64,000 nucleotides of DNA from an uncultured Anaerolineae bacterium (GTDB taxonomy: Bacteria; Chloroflexota; Anaerolineae; Promineifilales; Promineifilaceae): the NCBI GenBank assembly GCA_905479495.1, contig CAJQMR010000010.1:248001-312000 (forward strand), given 5' to 3'. The translations under genes were made by a program, and so were the position numbers. Shown piece by piece: positions 1-8,992 of this stretch (positions are counted from its first letter, which is position 1; each line of letters opens with the position of its first letter). The notes below the pieces were generated by a model. That model saw only the letters and a program-made list of their open reading frames with translations, made no database searches and was not told the DNA's origin.

Positions 1-572
1 ATGCGCGTTTTGGACTGCTTGGCACCGGAAAAATAAAGCAAATAGCCGCGCTGTCGTCCCGGCGTTAATGACTGAAAAGCTTCTCTGAAGGCTGGATCTT
101 CGTCAAAAACAGTCTGTAACTCATCTGGCACGTCAAACTGTGCGGTTTCTTTATATGCAACTTCCAAGCCCGCTTTCTCCACCTCAATCGCTTCCTGTAC
201 GTACGCTTTTATCACTTGCTCAAGCTCTGCAACTTGCTGCACGTTGGTAAAACGAAACTGACGCTCTGCCTGCATATTTTTGGTTGACTGGATCAAAACG
301 CCCTCAGGGTCCTGCAAAAGGACGCCTTTGAAAAAACCAAGCGCACAATACTCTTTCAAGGCGCTCATTATCAGAACGTTTTTGCCATCAAATGTGTAAC
401 AAGGCACGCTCCACTTCACTTCTTCGGTCAACGCAGTTTCCAGCAGGATTGTCCGCAACTTAGCCAACACGTCCGGCCAGTTGTGGACCTTGCAGTCAGG
501 GGTGCCACCCAATGGGCAACGGCCGCATCCCACCGCCAAATAGTTATCAACACCTGGATTCATTTTGGTCAT
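1..572 (-). CDS. YdeI-like DUF1801 protein, 3' end cut by window edge
   Basis: An open reading frame runs from an ATG at 572 off the left edge, about 190 codons, so the C-terminus is missing. The start is supported by AGGAGGG five bases upstream. The N-terminal half fits the DUF1801 fold (W-S-V-P-C-Y around residue 56, then G-K-N-V-L, G-F-F-K-G). The last visible residues, P-G-R-Q-R-G-Y-L-L-Y-F-S, with A-K-Q-S-K-T-R close behind, match the conserved C-terminal signature of the YdeI family. The N-terminus also has a short Cys cluster (CGRCPLGGTPDC). The molecular role of this family is not established; Bacillus YdeI has been linked to defence against cationic compounds. Family assignment is fairly sure, function is not. 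Confidence 0.75.
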   Translation of the reverse strand, partial: MTKMNPGVDNYLAVGCGRCPLGGTPDCKVHNWPDVLAKLRTILLETALTEEVKWSVPCYTFDGKNVLIMSALKEYCALGFFKGVLLQDPEGVLIQSTKNMQAERQFRFTNVQQVAELEQVIKAYVQEAIEVEKAGLEVAYKETAQFDVPDELQTVFDEDPAFREAFQSLTPGRQRGYLLYFSGAKQSKTR

Positions 573-596
573 TCGTCCCTCCTAATAAAAAGCGGA

Positions 597-636
597 ACAC
601 AGAGTTTCGCAGAGAAGCCACAAAGTTACACAGAGA
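597..636. repeat. Degenerate CTCTGTG decamer repeat
   Basis: Read on the minus strand, four units of the type CTCTGTG/CTTTGTG/CTCTGCG are spaced by 3-4 bases, giving a period near 10-11. The same family occurs at 5183-5227 in the other orientation. It lies between the YdeI-like gene and pgm and contains no gene. Confidence 0.7.
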
Positions 637-684
637 GAATTGGAGAAAGTCTGCATTAAAAATTATCGGCAATAAGATACCTCA

Positions 685-739
685 CGCAAAGCCGCGAAGT
701 TGCAAAGGAGGAAAAACTTGGCGTCTTGGCGGCTTTGCG
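685..739. repeat. Inverted repeat downstream of pgm
   Basis: CGCAAAGCCGC at 685-695 pairs perfectly with GCGGCTTTGCG at 729-739 to give an 11-bp stem. It sits 30 bases past the pgm stop codon on that gene's strand, so it could act as a 3' hairpin, but no T-run follows. The unit resembles the CTTTGCG-type intergenic repeats seen again at 58947-58998. Confidence 0.55.
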
Positions 740-769
740 AGAAATCAACAAATTCCAATAATGCCTATT

Positions 770-2419
770 CTATTTTGCCCCATCAAAGGCAGCCTGGACG
801 ATTTCTTTGGCTTCAGCCTGAATCTGGTGAAGATGGTCTTCACCCTTGAAGCTTTCGGCATAGATTTTGTAGATTTCTTCGGTGCCAGACGGCCGTGCCG
901 CAAACCAGCCATTCTCCGTGACCACCTTCAGGCCACCGATAGCGGCCCCATTGCCCGGCGCGTGGGTCAGCTTGGCGGTGATCGGGTCGCCCGCCATGCT
1001 GCTGGCCGTCACCATCTCAGGTGACAGGTTGCTGAGGATCGCTTTTTGCTCGCGGGAGGCGGGGGCGTCGCTGCGCTGGTAGACGGGGCTGCCAAACATG
1101 CCTTCTAGCTCTTGGTAATGCTCGCCGGGGTCACGGTGGGTAACGGCCGTAATTTCCGCCGCCAACAAGTTTAGAATGAGGCCATCCTTGTCTGTCGTCC
1201 ATACCGTGCCATTCTGGCGCAAAAATGAGGCCCCGGCGCTTTCCTCACCGCCAAACCCGTAAGTGCCATCCACCAGCCCATCGACAAAATATTTGAAGCC
1301 CACCGGCACTTCCGCCAATCGCCGCCCCAGGTGCTGGGCCACGCGATCAATCATCGAGCTGGAGACCAGCGTTTTGCCAATAGCGGCATTCGCAGGCCAG
1401 CCGGGCCGGTGCTGGAACAGATACCAGATGGCCACCGCCAAATAATGATTCGGATTCAGCAGCCCCGCGCTTTGGGTGACGATGCCGTGGCGATCAGCGT
1501 CTGGATCGTTGCCAAAGGCGATGTCAAAGTCGTCTTTGAGCCGGATCAGGCTGGCCATGGCGTAGGGCGAGGAGCAATCCATACGGATTTTGCCGTCTTT
1601 ATCGACAGTCATGAAGCGGAAGGTGGGATCAACGGCCGTATTCACTACCGTCAAATCCAAGCCATACCGTTCGGCAATTGGTTCCCAATATTTCACCGCT
1701 GCGCCGCCCATCGGATCTACGCCAATTTTAAGGCCAGCCTGGGCAATGGCCGCCATATCAATGACGTTGGCCAGATCGTCTACGTAGGGCATCATAAAAT
1801 CGTAATGATGCACGTTGCTGGCCTGCATCGCCTTATTCAGCGGCAGCCGCTGCACCGCTTTCAGACCGTCGGCCAAAATCTCGTTGGCCCGATCCTGGAT
1901 GGTTTTGGTGGTCGCCGAGGACGCCGGTCCCCCTTCAGGCGGATTGTATTTGAAGCCGCCATCGTCTGGTGGATTATGCGAAGGAGTAATGACAACACCG
2001 TCAGCCAGAGCAGTGGTACGGCCGTTGTTGTATGTCAAAATGGCATGAGAGATAGCAGGGGTGGGCGCGTAACCCAAATTGGCCTGGATAAACAGTTCCA
2101 CATCGTTAGCGGCAAACACCTCAATCGCGGTTGCCTGAGCTGCTTCTGAAAGGGCGTGTGTGTCCATGCCCAGATAGAGCGGTCCCGTAATCCTTTCCTG
2201 CTGGCGATATTCGCAAATGGCCTGACTAATGGCCAGAATATGGTCCTCGTTGAACTGGGCGGTGAAAGAGGATCCACGATGGCCAGAAGTCCCAAAACTT
2301 ACCTTTTGATCGATGTTGGCTGGGTCGGGATGGGTGGTGTAATAAGCGGAAATAAGACGGGGAATATTCACAAGCATGTCGCTCGGGGCGGGTTTGCCAG
2401 CAAGGGGATGTTGGGCCAT
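770..2419 (-). CDS. pgm: Phosphoglucomutase (alpha-D-glucose phosphate-specific)
   Basis: Interconverts glucose 1-phosphate and glucose 6-phosphate in the cytoplasm, linking glycogen and sugar-nucleotide metabolism to glycolysis. All hallmarks of the alpha-D-phosphohexomutase family are present: TSGHRG near residue 45, the phosphoserine loop TPSHNP, the Mg-binding loop DPDADRHG, the sugar loop GFGGEESAG and the C-terminal phosphate site [10 protein letters not shown]. The chosen ATG (549 aa, beginning [12 protein letters not shown]) is preceded by AAGGAG and matches the length and N-terminus of the E. coli Pgm type; an in-frame start 25 codons upstream is less likely. It follows the GT4 gene with a 71-bp gap and may be cotranscribed with it. 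Glucan phosphorylase at 18.3 kb would supply its substrate. Confidence 0.96.
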   Translation of the reverse strand: MAQHPLAGKPAPSDMLVNIPRLISAYYTTHPDPANIDQKVSFGTSGHRGSSFTAQFNEDHILAISQAICEYRQQERITGPLYLGMDTHALSEAAQATAIEVFAANDVELFIQANLGYAPTPAISHAILTYNNGRTTALADGVVITPSHNPPDDGGFKYNPPEGGPASSATTKTIQDRANEILADGLKAVQRLPLNKAMQASNVHHYDFMMPYVDDLANVIDMAAIAQAGLKIGVDPMGGAAVKYWEPIAERYGLDLTVVNTAVDPTFRFMTVDKDGKIRMDCSSPYAMASLIRLKDDFDIAFGNDPDADRHGIVTQSAGLLNPNHYLAVAIWYLFQHRPGWPANAAIGKTLVSSSMIDRVAQHLGRRLAEVPVGFKYFVDGLVDGTYGFGGEESAGASFLRQNGTVWTTDKDGLILNLLAAEITAVTHRDPGEHYQELEGMFGSPVYQRSDAPASREQKAILSNLSPEMVTASSMAGDPITAKLTHAPGNGAAIGGLKVVTENGWFAARPSGTEEIYKIYAESFKGEDHLHQIQAEAKEIVQAAFDGAK

Positions 2420-2490
2420 GAGTTGCTCCTTGGCTATTTCGGGTTTGAAAAAAGTTGGGCCAATTATAACAGGGATTTGTAGGGAGGGAG

Positions 2491-3594
2491 TCAATGAAGT
2501 ACGGCCGTATAAACCCCCTGCACCTTCTCCACCATCTGCGCTAAACTAAATTCTTGCCTGGCACGATCTTGCCCCGCCTGACCCATTTTTCGGCACAGTT
2601 CTGGCTGGGAAGCCAACTGCTGAATAGCAGCGGCCAGCGCCTCCGGCTGCTGCGGCGGCACCACGCGCCCCGTCACGCCATCCTGCACCACAAACGATGT
2701 GCCGGTGCCCAATTCCGTGGTGAGACAGGGCAATCCAGCAGCCATCGCTTCTTGCAGCACCTTGCCAAACGCCTCGGCCCGGCTGTTGGCCGGCAACACA
2801 AACAGGTCGCCGCTGGCATAAAATTTAGGCAGATCGGCATCGCTGAGATGCCCCACAAACTGGATTTTGTCCGCCACGCCAAGTTCCTGACTCAACTGCT
2901 CCCACTCACCGCGCAACGGGCCATCGCCGCCAAACAGCAGACGCACGGGCAAATCGGCTGGCAGCTGGGCGATGGCATGAATCAAGTCGTCGCCCCCTTT
3001 GTAGTAACGATGCCGCCCCATGAAGAGCAAGGTGAAACGGCCGTCCTCCGCAAAAAGTGGTTCAGCCCCGGCAAAGCGTTCCACATCCACGGCAAAGGGA
3101 ACGATGGTGCATTTGTCGGCCAACGGCCGTAAATACGGCGAACTTTGCACATAGTTAGGGCTGGCAACCAAAATGCCGGCCGCCTCGGCCAGCACCCGGC
3201 GCAGCAGCGGATTATAAAAACGCAAGATGCGCTGCTGTTTCACCACGTCGCTGTGATAGGTGATGAGGTACGGCCGTTTGCGCCGCAATAACCATTGGCT
3301 CAATTCCCCCACCGGATACGGAAAATGAATCTGTGTCACATCGGGCCGCAGTTTGGACAACAAAAAAGGCAGCGTCAGGCTCAACGGCGTAGAAGCTACG
3401 GTGGCCAACCGCCCCGCCCGAATCACCTGCACACCGTTGATCATCTCGCGAGACGGCCGTCCCCCCGGATTAGTTACCAGCACCGTTACCTCATGCCCCA
3501 GCACCGCTTCTGCTTCAGCCAAATCCTTAATATGGTTCTCAATGCCACCCACAACTGGCCAATAATCTTTGTAAACATGAACAATTGATAACAT
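2491..3594 (-). CDS. Glycosyltransferase family 4
   Basis: A 367-residue GT-B fold glycosyltransferase. The N-terminus has the usual glycine-rich acceptor loop ([16 protein letters not shown]), and the C-terminal half has the nucleotide-sugar motifs: [17 protein letters not shown] at about residue 190, [18 protein letters not shown], and the E-x7-E region [19 protein letters not shown]. Such enzymes transfer sugars from nucleotide donors to lipids or polysaccharides; acceptor and sugar cannot be read from sequence. It lies upstream of pgm on the same strand and is divergent from murJ with 71 bp between the two starts. A role in cell-envelope glycan or glycolipid synthesis is inferred from that context. 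Confidence 0.85.
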   Translation of the reverse strand: MLSIVHVYKDYWPVVGGIENHIKDLAEAEAVLGHEVTVLVTNPGGRPSREMINGVQVIRAGRLATVASTPLSLTLPFLLSKLRPDVTQIHFPYPVGELSQWLLRRKRPYLITYHSDVVKQQRILRFYNPLLRRVLAEAAGILVASPNYVQSSPYLRPLADKCTIVPFAVDVERFAGAEPLFAEDGRFTLLFMGRHRYYKGGDDLIHAIAQLPADLPVRLLFGGDGPLRGEWEQLSQELGVADKIQFVGHLSDADLPKFYASGDLFVLPANSRAEAFGKVLQEAMAAGLPCLTTELGTGTSFVVQDGVTGRVVPPQQPEALAAAIQQLASQPELCRKMGQAGQDRARQEFSLAQMVEKVQGVYTAVLH

Positions 3595-3665
3595 GATGGC
3601 ATTATAACCTGCGGATTAATCCCCAGGCCAATTGCACGCTAACTGCGAAAAGATACAATCCGCGC

Positions 3666-5180
3666 ATGGATCGCGCCCGACATCTTTTACGTTCTTCCGT
3701 ATTGGTCATCCTCTTTTTGGGATTGGGCAAGGTGACCGGACTCATCCGCCTTCAACTGATCGCCCGCAGGTTTGGAACCTCTGCCGCTTATGATGCTTTT
3801 ACCGCCGCTAACCAGCTGCCCGAAGTCTTTTTTGTACTGATCGCTGGCGGATCCCTGGCCGCAGCGTTTATCCCCGTTTATTCCAACTACCTCAACAATG
3901 AATCCCGCCAAAAAGCAATGGCATTAGGTAACAGCATCCTGACCATTGTTATTTTGCTGCTGGGAACTGTTTCGGCAATCGGGGCCATCATCGCCCCCTG
4001 GCTAACGCGCGTGGTGCTGGTGCCAGACTTCACTCCAGAACTGCAACAGCTCACTGCCGACATCATGCGCATCATCCTCATCCAGACAACCATTTTTGGT
4101 ATCAGCGGTGTATTTAGCAGCATGTTAAACGCCCACCAACATTTTGCCCTGCCTGCTCTGGCCCCGCTGGCGCTGGACATTGGTTACGTGGTAGGGCTGT
4201 ACCTGTTTGTGCCACAACTGGGCATTTTGGGATTGGCCTGGGGCACGGTGGTGGGTGGCGTCCTGCATATCGGCATTCAGGTGCCCGCGCTGGTTAAATA
4301 TCGCATTGGCTACCGGCCATCGCGCAACTGGCGGCTCAGCGGCGTGGCTGAAATTGTGCGGCTAATGGGACCACGCATCGTCACCCTGGGCACTATTCAA
4401 ATCGCGGATCTATTCATCATCCGACTCACTTCAGGGCTGCCAGAAGGCAATACGTCAGGCTATTTCTACGGCTATGCCCTGATGCAGTTGCCCGAAACAT
4501 TGTTTGGCACGGCCATTGCCCTGGTGATCTTCCCCACCCTGGCGGAGCTGTTTAACGCTGGCGAAAGAGAACAAATGCGGAAAACGGCCGTACATGCCCT
4601 CGGTATCATCTGGACCCTCACCATTCCGGCAGCTGCACTGATGGTGCTGCTCGGTGAATCGGCCATCGCTTTTTTGCTTGAAGGAGATGTATTCGACGCC
4701 AACTCAACTCGCCTAGTGTATAGTGTTTTGCTGGCCTTTAGCGTGCGTCTGGTAGCCGAAGCCACGCTGGAAATCGTAGCCAGACTCTTTTACGCTCAAC
4801 ACGACACGCGCACGCCCATGTTTGCCTATTTAGGCTGGCTCGTGATCAACATCGCCATTGCCTATGCGCTGGTAGACAGTTTAGGCGTGGTTGGCCTGGC
4901 GCTGGCCAGCACGGTGGCTTTTGCCCTGCTTTCAGCCATTTTGTTCTGGCTGAACAGGTTGGAAGTTAAACCTTTACTCATTGTGGCAGGGCGAGCTTTG
5001 GTGGGAACGGCCGTACTCACCATTCTCATTCTCATTATAGGCCGGCTTATCACTTCCACCATGCTTTACTTGCTGGTTGCTGGCAGCGTCGGCGCGGCAA
5101 GCTACATCGCCATAAACCTGCTGCTTGGCGGCCAAGAAATTCCCGCCCTTCTACGCCTCATCCGCAAACAACCCACCTAA
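3666..5180 (+). CDS. murJ: MurJ-type lipid II flippase
   Basis: A 504-residue polytopic membrane protein of the MOP/MviN superfamily, which moves lipid II across the cytoplasmic membrane for peptidoglycan synthesis. The N-terminus SSVLVILFLGLGKVTGLIRLQ followed by FGTSAAYDAFTAANQLPE is the typical MurJ start, with arginine 28 and nearby charged residues in the first helices. About 14 hydrophobic segments are evident, and the ARLFYAQHDTRTP motif near residue 376 is characteristic. Length matches the family. It is divergent from the GT4 gene, so a shared regulatory region of about 70 bp must serve both. Confidence 0.9.
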   Translation: MDRARHLLRSSVLVILFLGLGKVTGLIRLQLIARRFGTSAAYDAFTAANQLPEVFFVLIAGGSLAAAFIPVYSNYLNNESRQKAMALGNSILTIVILLLGTVSAIGAIIAPWLTRVVLVPDFTPELQQLTADIMRIILIQTTIFGISGVFSSMLNAHQHFALPALAPLALDIGYVVGLYLFVPQLGILGLAWGTVVGGVLHIGIQVPALVKYRIGYRPSRNWRLSGVAEIVRLMGPRIVTLGTIQIADLFIIRLTSGLPEGNTSGYFYGYALMQLPETLFGTAIALVIFPTLAELFNAGEREQMRKTAVHALGIIWTLTIPAAALMVLLGESAIAFLLEGDVFDANSTRLVYSVLLAFSVRLVAEATLEIVARLFYAQHDTRTPMFAYLGWLVINIAIAYALVDSLGVVGLALASTVAFALLSAILFWLNRLEVKPLLIVAGRALVGTAVLTILILIIGRLITSTMLYLLVAGSVGAASYIAINLLLGGQEIPALLRLIRKQPT

Positions 5181-5182
5181 TT

Positions 5183-5227
5183 CTCTGTGAAACTCTGTGC
5201 TTCCTCTGTGTCACTCTGTGTTCCTCT
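5183..5227. repeat. CTCTGTG decamer repeat
   Basis: Four exact CTCTGTG units start at 5183, 5193, 5204 and 5214 and are separated by 3-4 variable bases, followed by a partial unit CTCT. It lies just after murJ. This is the forward-oriented relative of the copy at 597-636. Confidence 0.85.
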
Positions 5228-5249
5228 ACTTGATCAAGATAAAACAAAT

Positions 5250-5261
5250 GAACTCTTGTTC
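5250..5261 (+). promoter_or_regulatory. LexA (SOS) box, GAACTCTTGTTC
   Basis: A perfect match to the Gram-positive-type LexA operator GAAC-N4-GTTC, 19 bp before the recA -35 element. A second half-site-rich stretch, GAACGTTCGTGC, lies at 5291-5302 within the promoter spacer. This operator type is the one known for Dehalococcoides (Chloroflexota) LexA. Confidence 0.75.
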
Positions 5262-5279
5262 AAAAACAAAGATTCGATC

Positions 5280-5308
5280 TTGACTTGTTAGAACGTTCGT
5301 GCTAAACT
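5280..5308 (+). promoter_or_regulatory. recA promoter
   Basis: TTGACT at 5280-5285, a 17-bp spacer and TAAACT at 5303-5308. The distance to the recA ATG is about 115 bp. The spacer contains GAACGTTC, so LexA could bind here as well. Confidence 0.6.
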
Positions 5309-5423
5309 CCTCAACGTCACACCCCAACCATATCTATGAATCAATGCAGTTTCTGCCCTGCCAGGCTCGGTCACTTGCTGGCCTCAGTGCTTGCTGCGTT
5401 GTGTAAACAAGGAGAGCGTTCTC

Positions 5424-6497
5424 ATGGCAAAAAAAACGGATAACGGCGACGGCCGTACCAGCACCCTGGAAAAAACCCTGGATTCCATTACCAAGCGATT
5501 TGGTGAAGGCACCATCATGCGCTTAGGAGAAGCCCACAGCATGCAGGTAGAAGTGATTCCCACCGGCTCCATCTCACTTGATATTGCCCTGGGCGTTGGC
5601 GGCCTTCCCCGCGGCCGTGTCATTGAAATCTACGGGCCAGAATCTTCGGGTAAAACCACCGTTTGCCAGCATGTGATTGCCGAAGCCCAAAAACGAGGCG
5701 GTATTTGCGCCTTCGTCGATATGGAGCATGCCTTAGACCCTAACTATGCCGCCAAGATTGGCGTCAATGTAGACGAACTTTACGTCTCCCAGCCAGACAC
5801 AGGGGAACAGGCGTTGGAAATTGCCGAAGCCCTCATTCGCTCCGGTACAATGGACGTAGTCGTTGTGGACTCTGTCGCGGCTCTGGTACCTCGCGCGGAA
5901 ATTGAAGGCGAAATGGGCGATGCCCATGTTGGGTTGCAAGCCCGTCTGATGTCCCAGGCACTGCGTAAGCTATCTGGTGTCATCAAACAAACCAACACCA
6001 TCGTTATTTTCACCAACCAGCTCCGTTCCAAAATTGGCGTCATGTTTGGTAGCCCAGAAACAACGAGCGGTGGTAATGCCCTCAAGTTTTATGCCTCAGT
6101 ACGACTCGACATCCGCCGTATTCAAGCCATTAAAGCGGGGAGCGATGTCACTGGTAACCGGACACGCATTAAAGTGAAGAAAAACAAAGTTGCCGCACCT
6201 TTTACCGAATGCGAATTCGATATCATGTACAACGAAGGCATTTCTCTTACTGGAGATGTGCTCGACTTGGCCGTGGAGTTTAACATTGTAGATAAGCGCG
6301 GTGCCTATTTCCGCTATGGTGAGACGCTTTTAGGCCAAGGGCGCGAAAATGCCAAAGTATTCCTGGCAGAAAACCCAGAAATCCTGGATGAATTAGAATT
6401 TCTCATTCGTCGTGAGGCCGGATTACCCACTACTGAGTTTGAAGGTATCGAAGTGGAATCAGAAAATGGTGCCGTCGCTGAAGACGCCGTCTTTTAA
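5424..6497 (+). CDS. recA: Recombinase RecA
   Basis: The DNA strand-exchange ATPase that also drives LexA autocleavage. It is 357 aa with an N-terminal helix ([21 protein letters not shown]), Walker [10 protein letters not shown] near residue 69, and the MAW-equivalent region. Walker B ([12 protein letters not shown]) and loop 2 with the conserved [22 protein letters not shown] stretch follow; all key residues are intact. The ATG at 5424 is chosen because AAGGAG lies ten bases upstream and RecA proteins start this way; an in-frame ATG 11 codons earlier has no support. It has its own SOS-type promoter and ends at a strong terminator, so it is monocistronic. Confidence 0.98.
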   Translation: MAKKTDNGDGRTSTLEKTLDSITKRFGEGTIMRLGEAHSMQVEVIPTGSISLDIALGVGGLPRGRVIEIYGPESSGKTTVCQHVIAEAQKRGGICAFVDMEHALDPNYAAKIGVNVDELYVSQPDTGEQALEIAEALIRSGTMDVVVVDSVAALVPRAEIEGEMGDAHVGLQARLMSQALRKLSGVIKQTNTIVIFTNQLRSKIGVMFGSPETTSGGNALKFYASVRLDIRRIQAIKAGSDVTGNRTRIKVKKNKVAAPFTECEFDIMYNEGISLTGDVLDLAVEFNIVDKRGAYFRYGETLLGQGRENAKVFLAENPEILDELEFLIRREAGLPTTEFEGIEVESENGAVAEDAVF

Positions 6498-6523
6498 ACA
6501 AGCTTCTTAGCAACGCAAAATTC

Positions 6524-6562
6524 AAAAAAGTCCTGATCGATTTTTTACGTCAGGACTTTTTT
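6524..6562 (+). terminator. Rho-independent terminator of recA
   Basis: AAAAAAGTCCTGA at 6524-6536 pairs with TCAGGACTTTTTT at 6550-6562 across a 13-base loop and ends in a T-run. It can work in both directions. Confidence 0.9.
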
Positions 6563-6579
6563 CTTCCCTGCCTCTCTTT

Positions 6580-6607
6580 TTGACAGGCTATAGACCCTTG
6601 CTATAAT
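6580..6607 (+). promoter_or_regulatory. Consensus sigma-70-type promoter
   Basis: TTGACA at 6580-6585 and TATAAT at 6602-6607, both perfect, with a 16-bp spacer. It drives the S1-domain gene, leaving a long AT-rich 5' leader of about 125 bases. Confidence 0.85.
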
Positions 6608-6738
6608 TGATCCAGACTCAATTCTGGGCATAACCCTTCTTTATTTGCTGTGTTTTGTCCCCAATGAACTAATAAAAATTTAACATTTAAAAACGCAGAA
6701 TCTACAATACATCATTCCCTGCGTAGGAGAAACTTGTC

Positions 6739-7518
6739 ATGAGTGAAGAAAATGCTGAAACAATGGAGACTGCTACTCCAGAGGTCACACCAACCAGCAT
6801 CAACGACCTTAAACCCAAAATGCAACTAAAAGGCACCGTCAACCGGTTGGAGCTATACGGAGCCTTCATCGATCTGGGGATTGGTCCCAATGCCTTAATC
6901 CACATTTCCCAGCTTGGTAAGGAACATGTCAATCGTGTTGCTGACGTCTTAAATGTGGGTGACGAAGTCACAGTTTGGGTAGACAAAGTAGACCCGCAGC
7001 GGGAACAAATTATGGTTTCCATGATTCCACCCCTGGATGTTGAGTGGGGAGAACTGGACAAGGGCCAGGTTTACACGGGTTCCGTCAAGCGGCTAGAAAA
7101 CTTTGGCGCTTTTATCGACATTGGCGCGGAACGTGAAGGATTAGTCCACATCAGTGAACTGAGCCACAACTATGTGAAACATCCATCTGAGGTGTTGACC
7201 GTGGGTGACGAGGTTCAGGTTCAGGTATTGGGCTTTAGCAAGCGTAAACGTCGCATCGACCTGAGCATTAAAAACCTGTTGGAAAAACCAGAATCCGCAG
7301 CCAACGAAGCAACCGCAGCCGAAGTATACGAATACGAAGAAGAGTTCGAAGAAGATATGCCAACGGCTATGGAGTTTGCCTTGCGGCAAGCGATGGGTGA
7401 CTCGATGCCTGCACGCAAAAAGCAAGGCGGCAAGAAAAAGCGGAAGCGGGGTAAGAAAACTCGCGACCAGCAAGAGGATATCCTCAACCGCACGCTCCAA
7501 GTGCAACACAACGGTTAA
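6739..7518 (+). CDS. Two-S1-domain RNA-binding protein (RpsA-like)
   Basis: A 259-residue protein with two S1 OB-fold repeats at about residues 24-95 (LKGTVNRLELYGAFIDLG) and 110-180 (YTGSVKRLENFGAFIDIG, LVHISELSHNYVKHPSE). An acidic linker follows, and then a strongly basic tail (KKQGGKKKRKRGKKTR). S1 repeats bind single-stranded RNA. Full ribosomal protein S1 has four to six repeats, so this is a short relative that may help mRNA binding by the ribosome or act in RNA turnover. It has a perfect-consensus promoter, a start with GGAGA upstream and its own terminator, which suggests strong constitutive expression of a single gene. Confidence 0.85.
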   Translation: MSEENAETMETATPEVTPTSINDLKPKMQLKGTVNRLELYGAFIDLGIGPNALIHISQLGKEHVNRVADVLNVGDEVTVWVDKVDPQREQIMVSMIPPLDVEWGELDKGQVYTGSVKRLENFGAFIDIGAEREGLVHISELSHNYVKHPSEVLTVGDEVQVQVLGFSKRKRRIDLSIKNLLEKPESAANEATAAEVYEYEEEFEEDMPTAMEFALRQAMGDSMPARKKQGGKKKRKRGKKTRDQQEDILNRTLQVQHNG

Positions 7519-7528
7519 AGTATAAAAT

Positions 7529-7556
7529 AAGCCCCGATTTCCGGGGCTTTATTTTT
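7529..7556 (+). terminator. Rho-independent terminator of the S1-domain gene
   Basis: AAGCCCCG pairs with CGGGGCTT across a 5-base loop and is followed by TATTTTT. Confidence 0.9.
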
Positions 7557-7586
7557 GCCTAACTTTGTATCTTATTGGGGAATTAT

Positions 7587-7695
7587 GTAAAAGCGGGAAT
7601 GTTCTTTGAAAAAAGCAAAGTCATTTCTCCTGCTTTTACTTGAGCAAACCACAGAGAAATCGCTCTCCGGTTTTCAAACTATTTTCTGTGGTTTG
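7587..7695. repeat. Double-hairpin intergenic repeat, copy A
   Basis: Two adjacent inverted repeats. The first has arms GTAAAAGCGGGAA (from 7587) and TCTCCTGCTTTTAC (to 7639). The second has arms GCAAACCACAGAGAAAT (from 7644) and ATTTTCTGTGGTTTGC (to 7695). Related copies lie at 11810-11899 and 15700-15801, both in the opposite orientation. Copy A fills the gap between convergent genes and touches the moeA stop codon. Confidence 0.8.
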
Positions 7696-7696
7696 C

Positions 7697-8959
7697 TTAG
7701 AAAACCGTTTCGGGCCAATCAAACATCCAAGCGGTAAGTTGATCACCCACGGGCACGTACTTTACCCCTTCGGGCACAATAAGCAGGGCATTGGCTTTAA
7801 CCAGCGAGGTCATAATATGAGAGCCTTGGTCGCCGGTCAATTTTGCCTCGTAACGATTAGCCTGCCGCATTACAACAGCGCGAATATAGCTCTCACGGCC
7901 GTCTGAACGAATTTCATCTTGAACGGTAACGGAAACAGTGGGTCTATCCAGCTGCGTGTGCCCAGCCATCTTGCGAATGGCAGCACGGGCGAAGCGCTCA
8001 AAAGAAACCATGGCGGAGACCGGATTACCAGGCAGTCCCAGGTAAGGAATGCCATGATAGGTACCGTACGCCAGGGGCTTGCCGGGACGCATACGCACTC
8101 GCCAAAAGCCAACGTTTCCTTCTTGCTCCAACACGGCTTTCACTACATCGTAAGCACCTACAGAAACGCCAGCAGAGCTAATGAAAAGATCAACGTTAGC
8201 TTCCAAGCCAGCCTCGAGTTTTTGACGCACGGCCGTTTCTGTATCCTCCGCAATGCCTAACTGGATAGGAATGGCCCCCAGAGCCATAATTTGAGCCGCC
8301 TGCGTATACCCATTGCTGTTACGAATTTTTCCCGGTCGCAACGGTTCATCTACCGGCAATAGCTCATCCCCCGTCGCCAAAATGGCAACACGCGGCGGCC
8401 GAATGACAGAAACTTCACTGGTGCCCAATGAGGCCAGCACACCAACTTCCTGCGGTCGTAAAATGTGCCCCTGCTCTAAGATAACCTGTCCAACCTCGAT
8501 ATCCTCGCCAGGATAACGAATATAATCACCCGGTTTTACCGTGCGCGTCACTTGAATTTGGTTAGGCAACGGCCGTTCCCGATCGCGCCATGCTTCGTTA
8601 GTGTCTTCTACGGGGACAACAGCATCTGCTCCAGGCGGCACAGGCGCACCCGTCATGATGCGTACGGCCGTTCCTGGTTCCACGATTACATCCGGCAGTG
8701 CCCCCGCCGCTACATCGCCAACCACACGCAACATCGCGGGGCTTTGTTTGCTGGCTCCCTCTAGATCCGCAGCAATAAGCGCGTAGCCATCCATCGAGGA
8801 GTTAGCAAACGGCGGCAGGCTGTCTCGGGCCACAACGTCTTCTGCTAACACGCGCCCGAGGGCATCTAGCAGCGCTACACGTTCGGCAGGCAACACAGAC
8901 ACACCGGCGAGAACGGCCGTTAAGGCTTCCTGAACTGTCAAATATTCTGCTTCACTCAT
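7697..8959 (-). CDS. moeA: Molybdopterin molybdenumtransferase MoeA
   Basis: Inserts molybdenum into adenylylated molybdopterin in the last step of molybdenum-cofactor synthesis. The 420-aa length and four-domain layout fit the family. The N-terminal domain has the conserved LPPFANSSMDGYAL, followed by GAPVPPGADAVVPVE. The MPT-binding domain has ILATGDELLP, GKIRNSNGYTQ, the loop SSAGVSVGAYDVVK and RMRPGKPLAYG. The C-terminal motif LPGNPVSAMVSFERF is also present. The start is supported by conserved sequence from residue 7 on. A Mog/MoaB-family partner is encoded at 26885-27382. The HD protein lies 33 bp upstream on the same strand, so the two may share a transcript. Confidence 0.95.
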   Translation of the reverse strand: MSEAEYLTVQEALTAVLAGVSVLPAERVALLDALGRVLAEDVVARDSLPPFANSSMDGYALIAADLEGASKQSPAMLRVVGDVAAGALPDVIVEPGTAVRIMTGAPVPPGADAVVPVEDTNEAWRDRERPLPNQIQVTRTVKPGDYIRYPGEDIEVGQVILEQGHILRPQEVGVLASLGTSEVSVIRPPRVAILATGDELLPVDEPLRPGKIRNSNGYTQAAQIMALGAIPIQLGIAEDTETAVRQKLEAGLEANVDLFISSAGVSVGAYDVVKAVLEQEGNVGFWRVRMRPGKPLAYGTYHGIPYLGLPGNPVSAMVSFERFARAAIRKMAGHTQLDRPTVSVTVQDEIRSDGRESYIRAVVMRQANRYEAKLTGDQGSHIMTSLVKANALLIVPEGVKYVPVGDQLTAWMFDWPETVF

Positions 8960-8992
8960 GGGAAATTTTTAGTTAATCGTCTGATGCTATTT

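Noticed and set aside
1331..2149. A 272-codon open frame on the plus strand inside pgm
   Set aside because: Antisense to conserved phosphoglucomutase motifs, with no ribosome-binding site or recognisable domain.
5183..5227. CRISPR-like array
   Set aside because: The units are only 7 bp with 3-4 bp spacers, far from CRISPR dimensions, and no cas genes are present.
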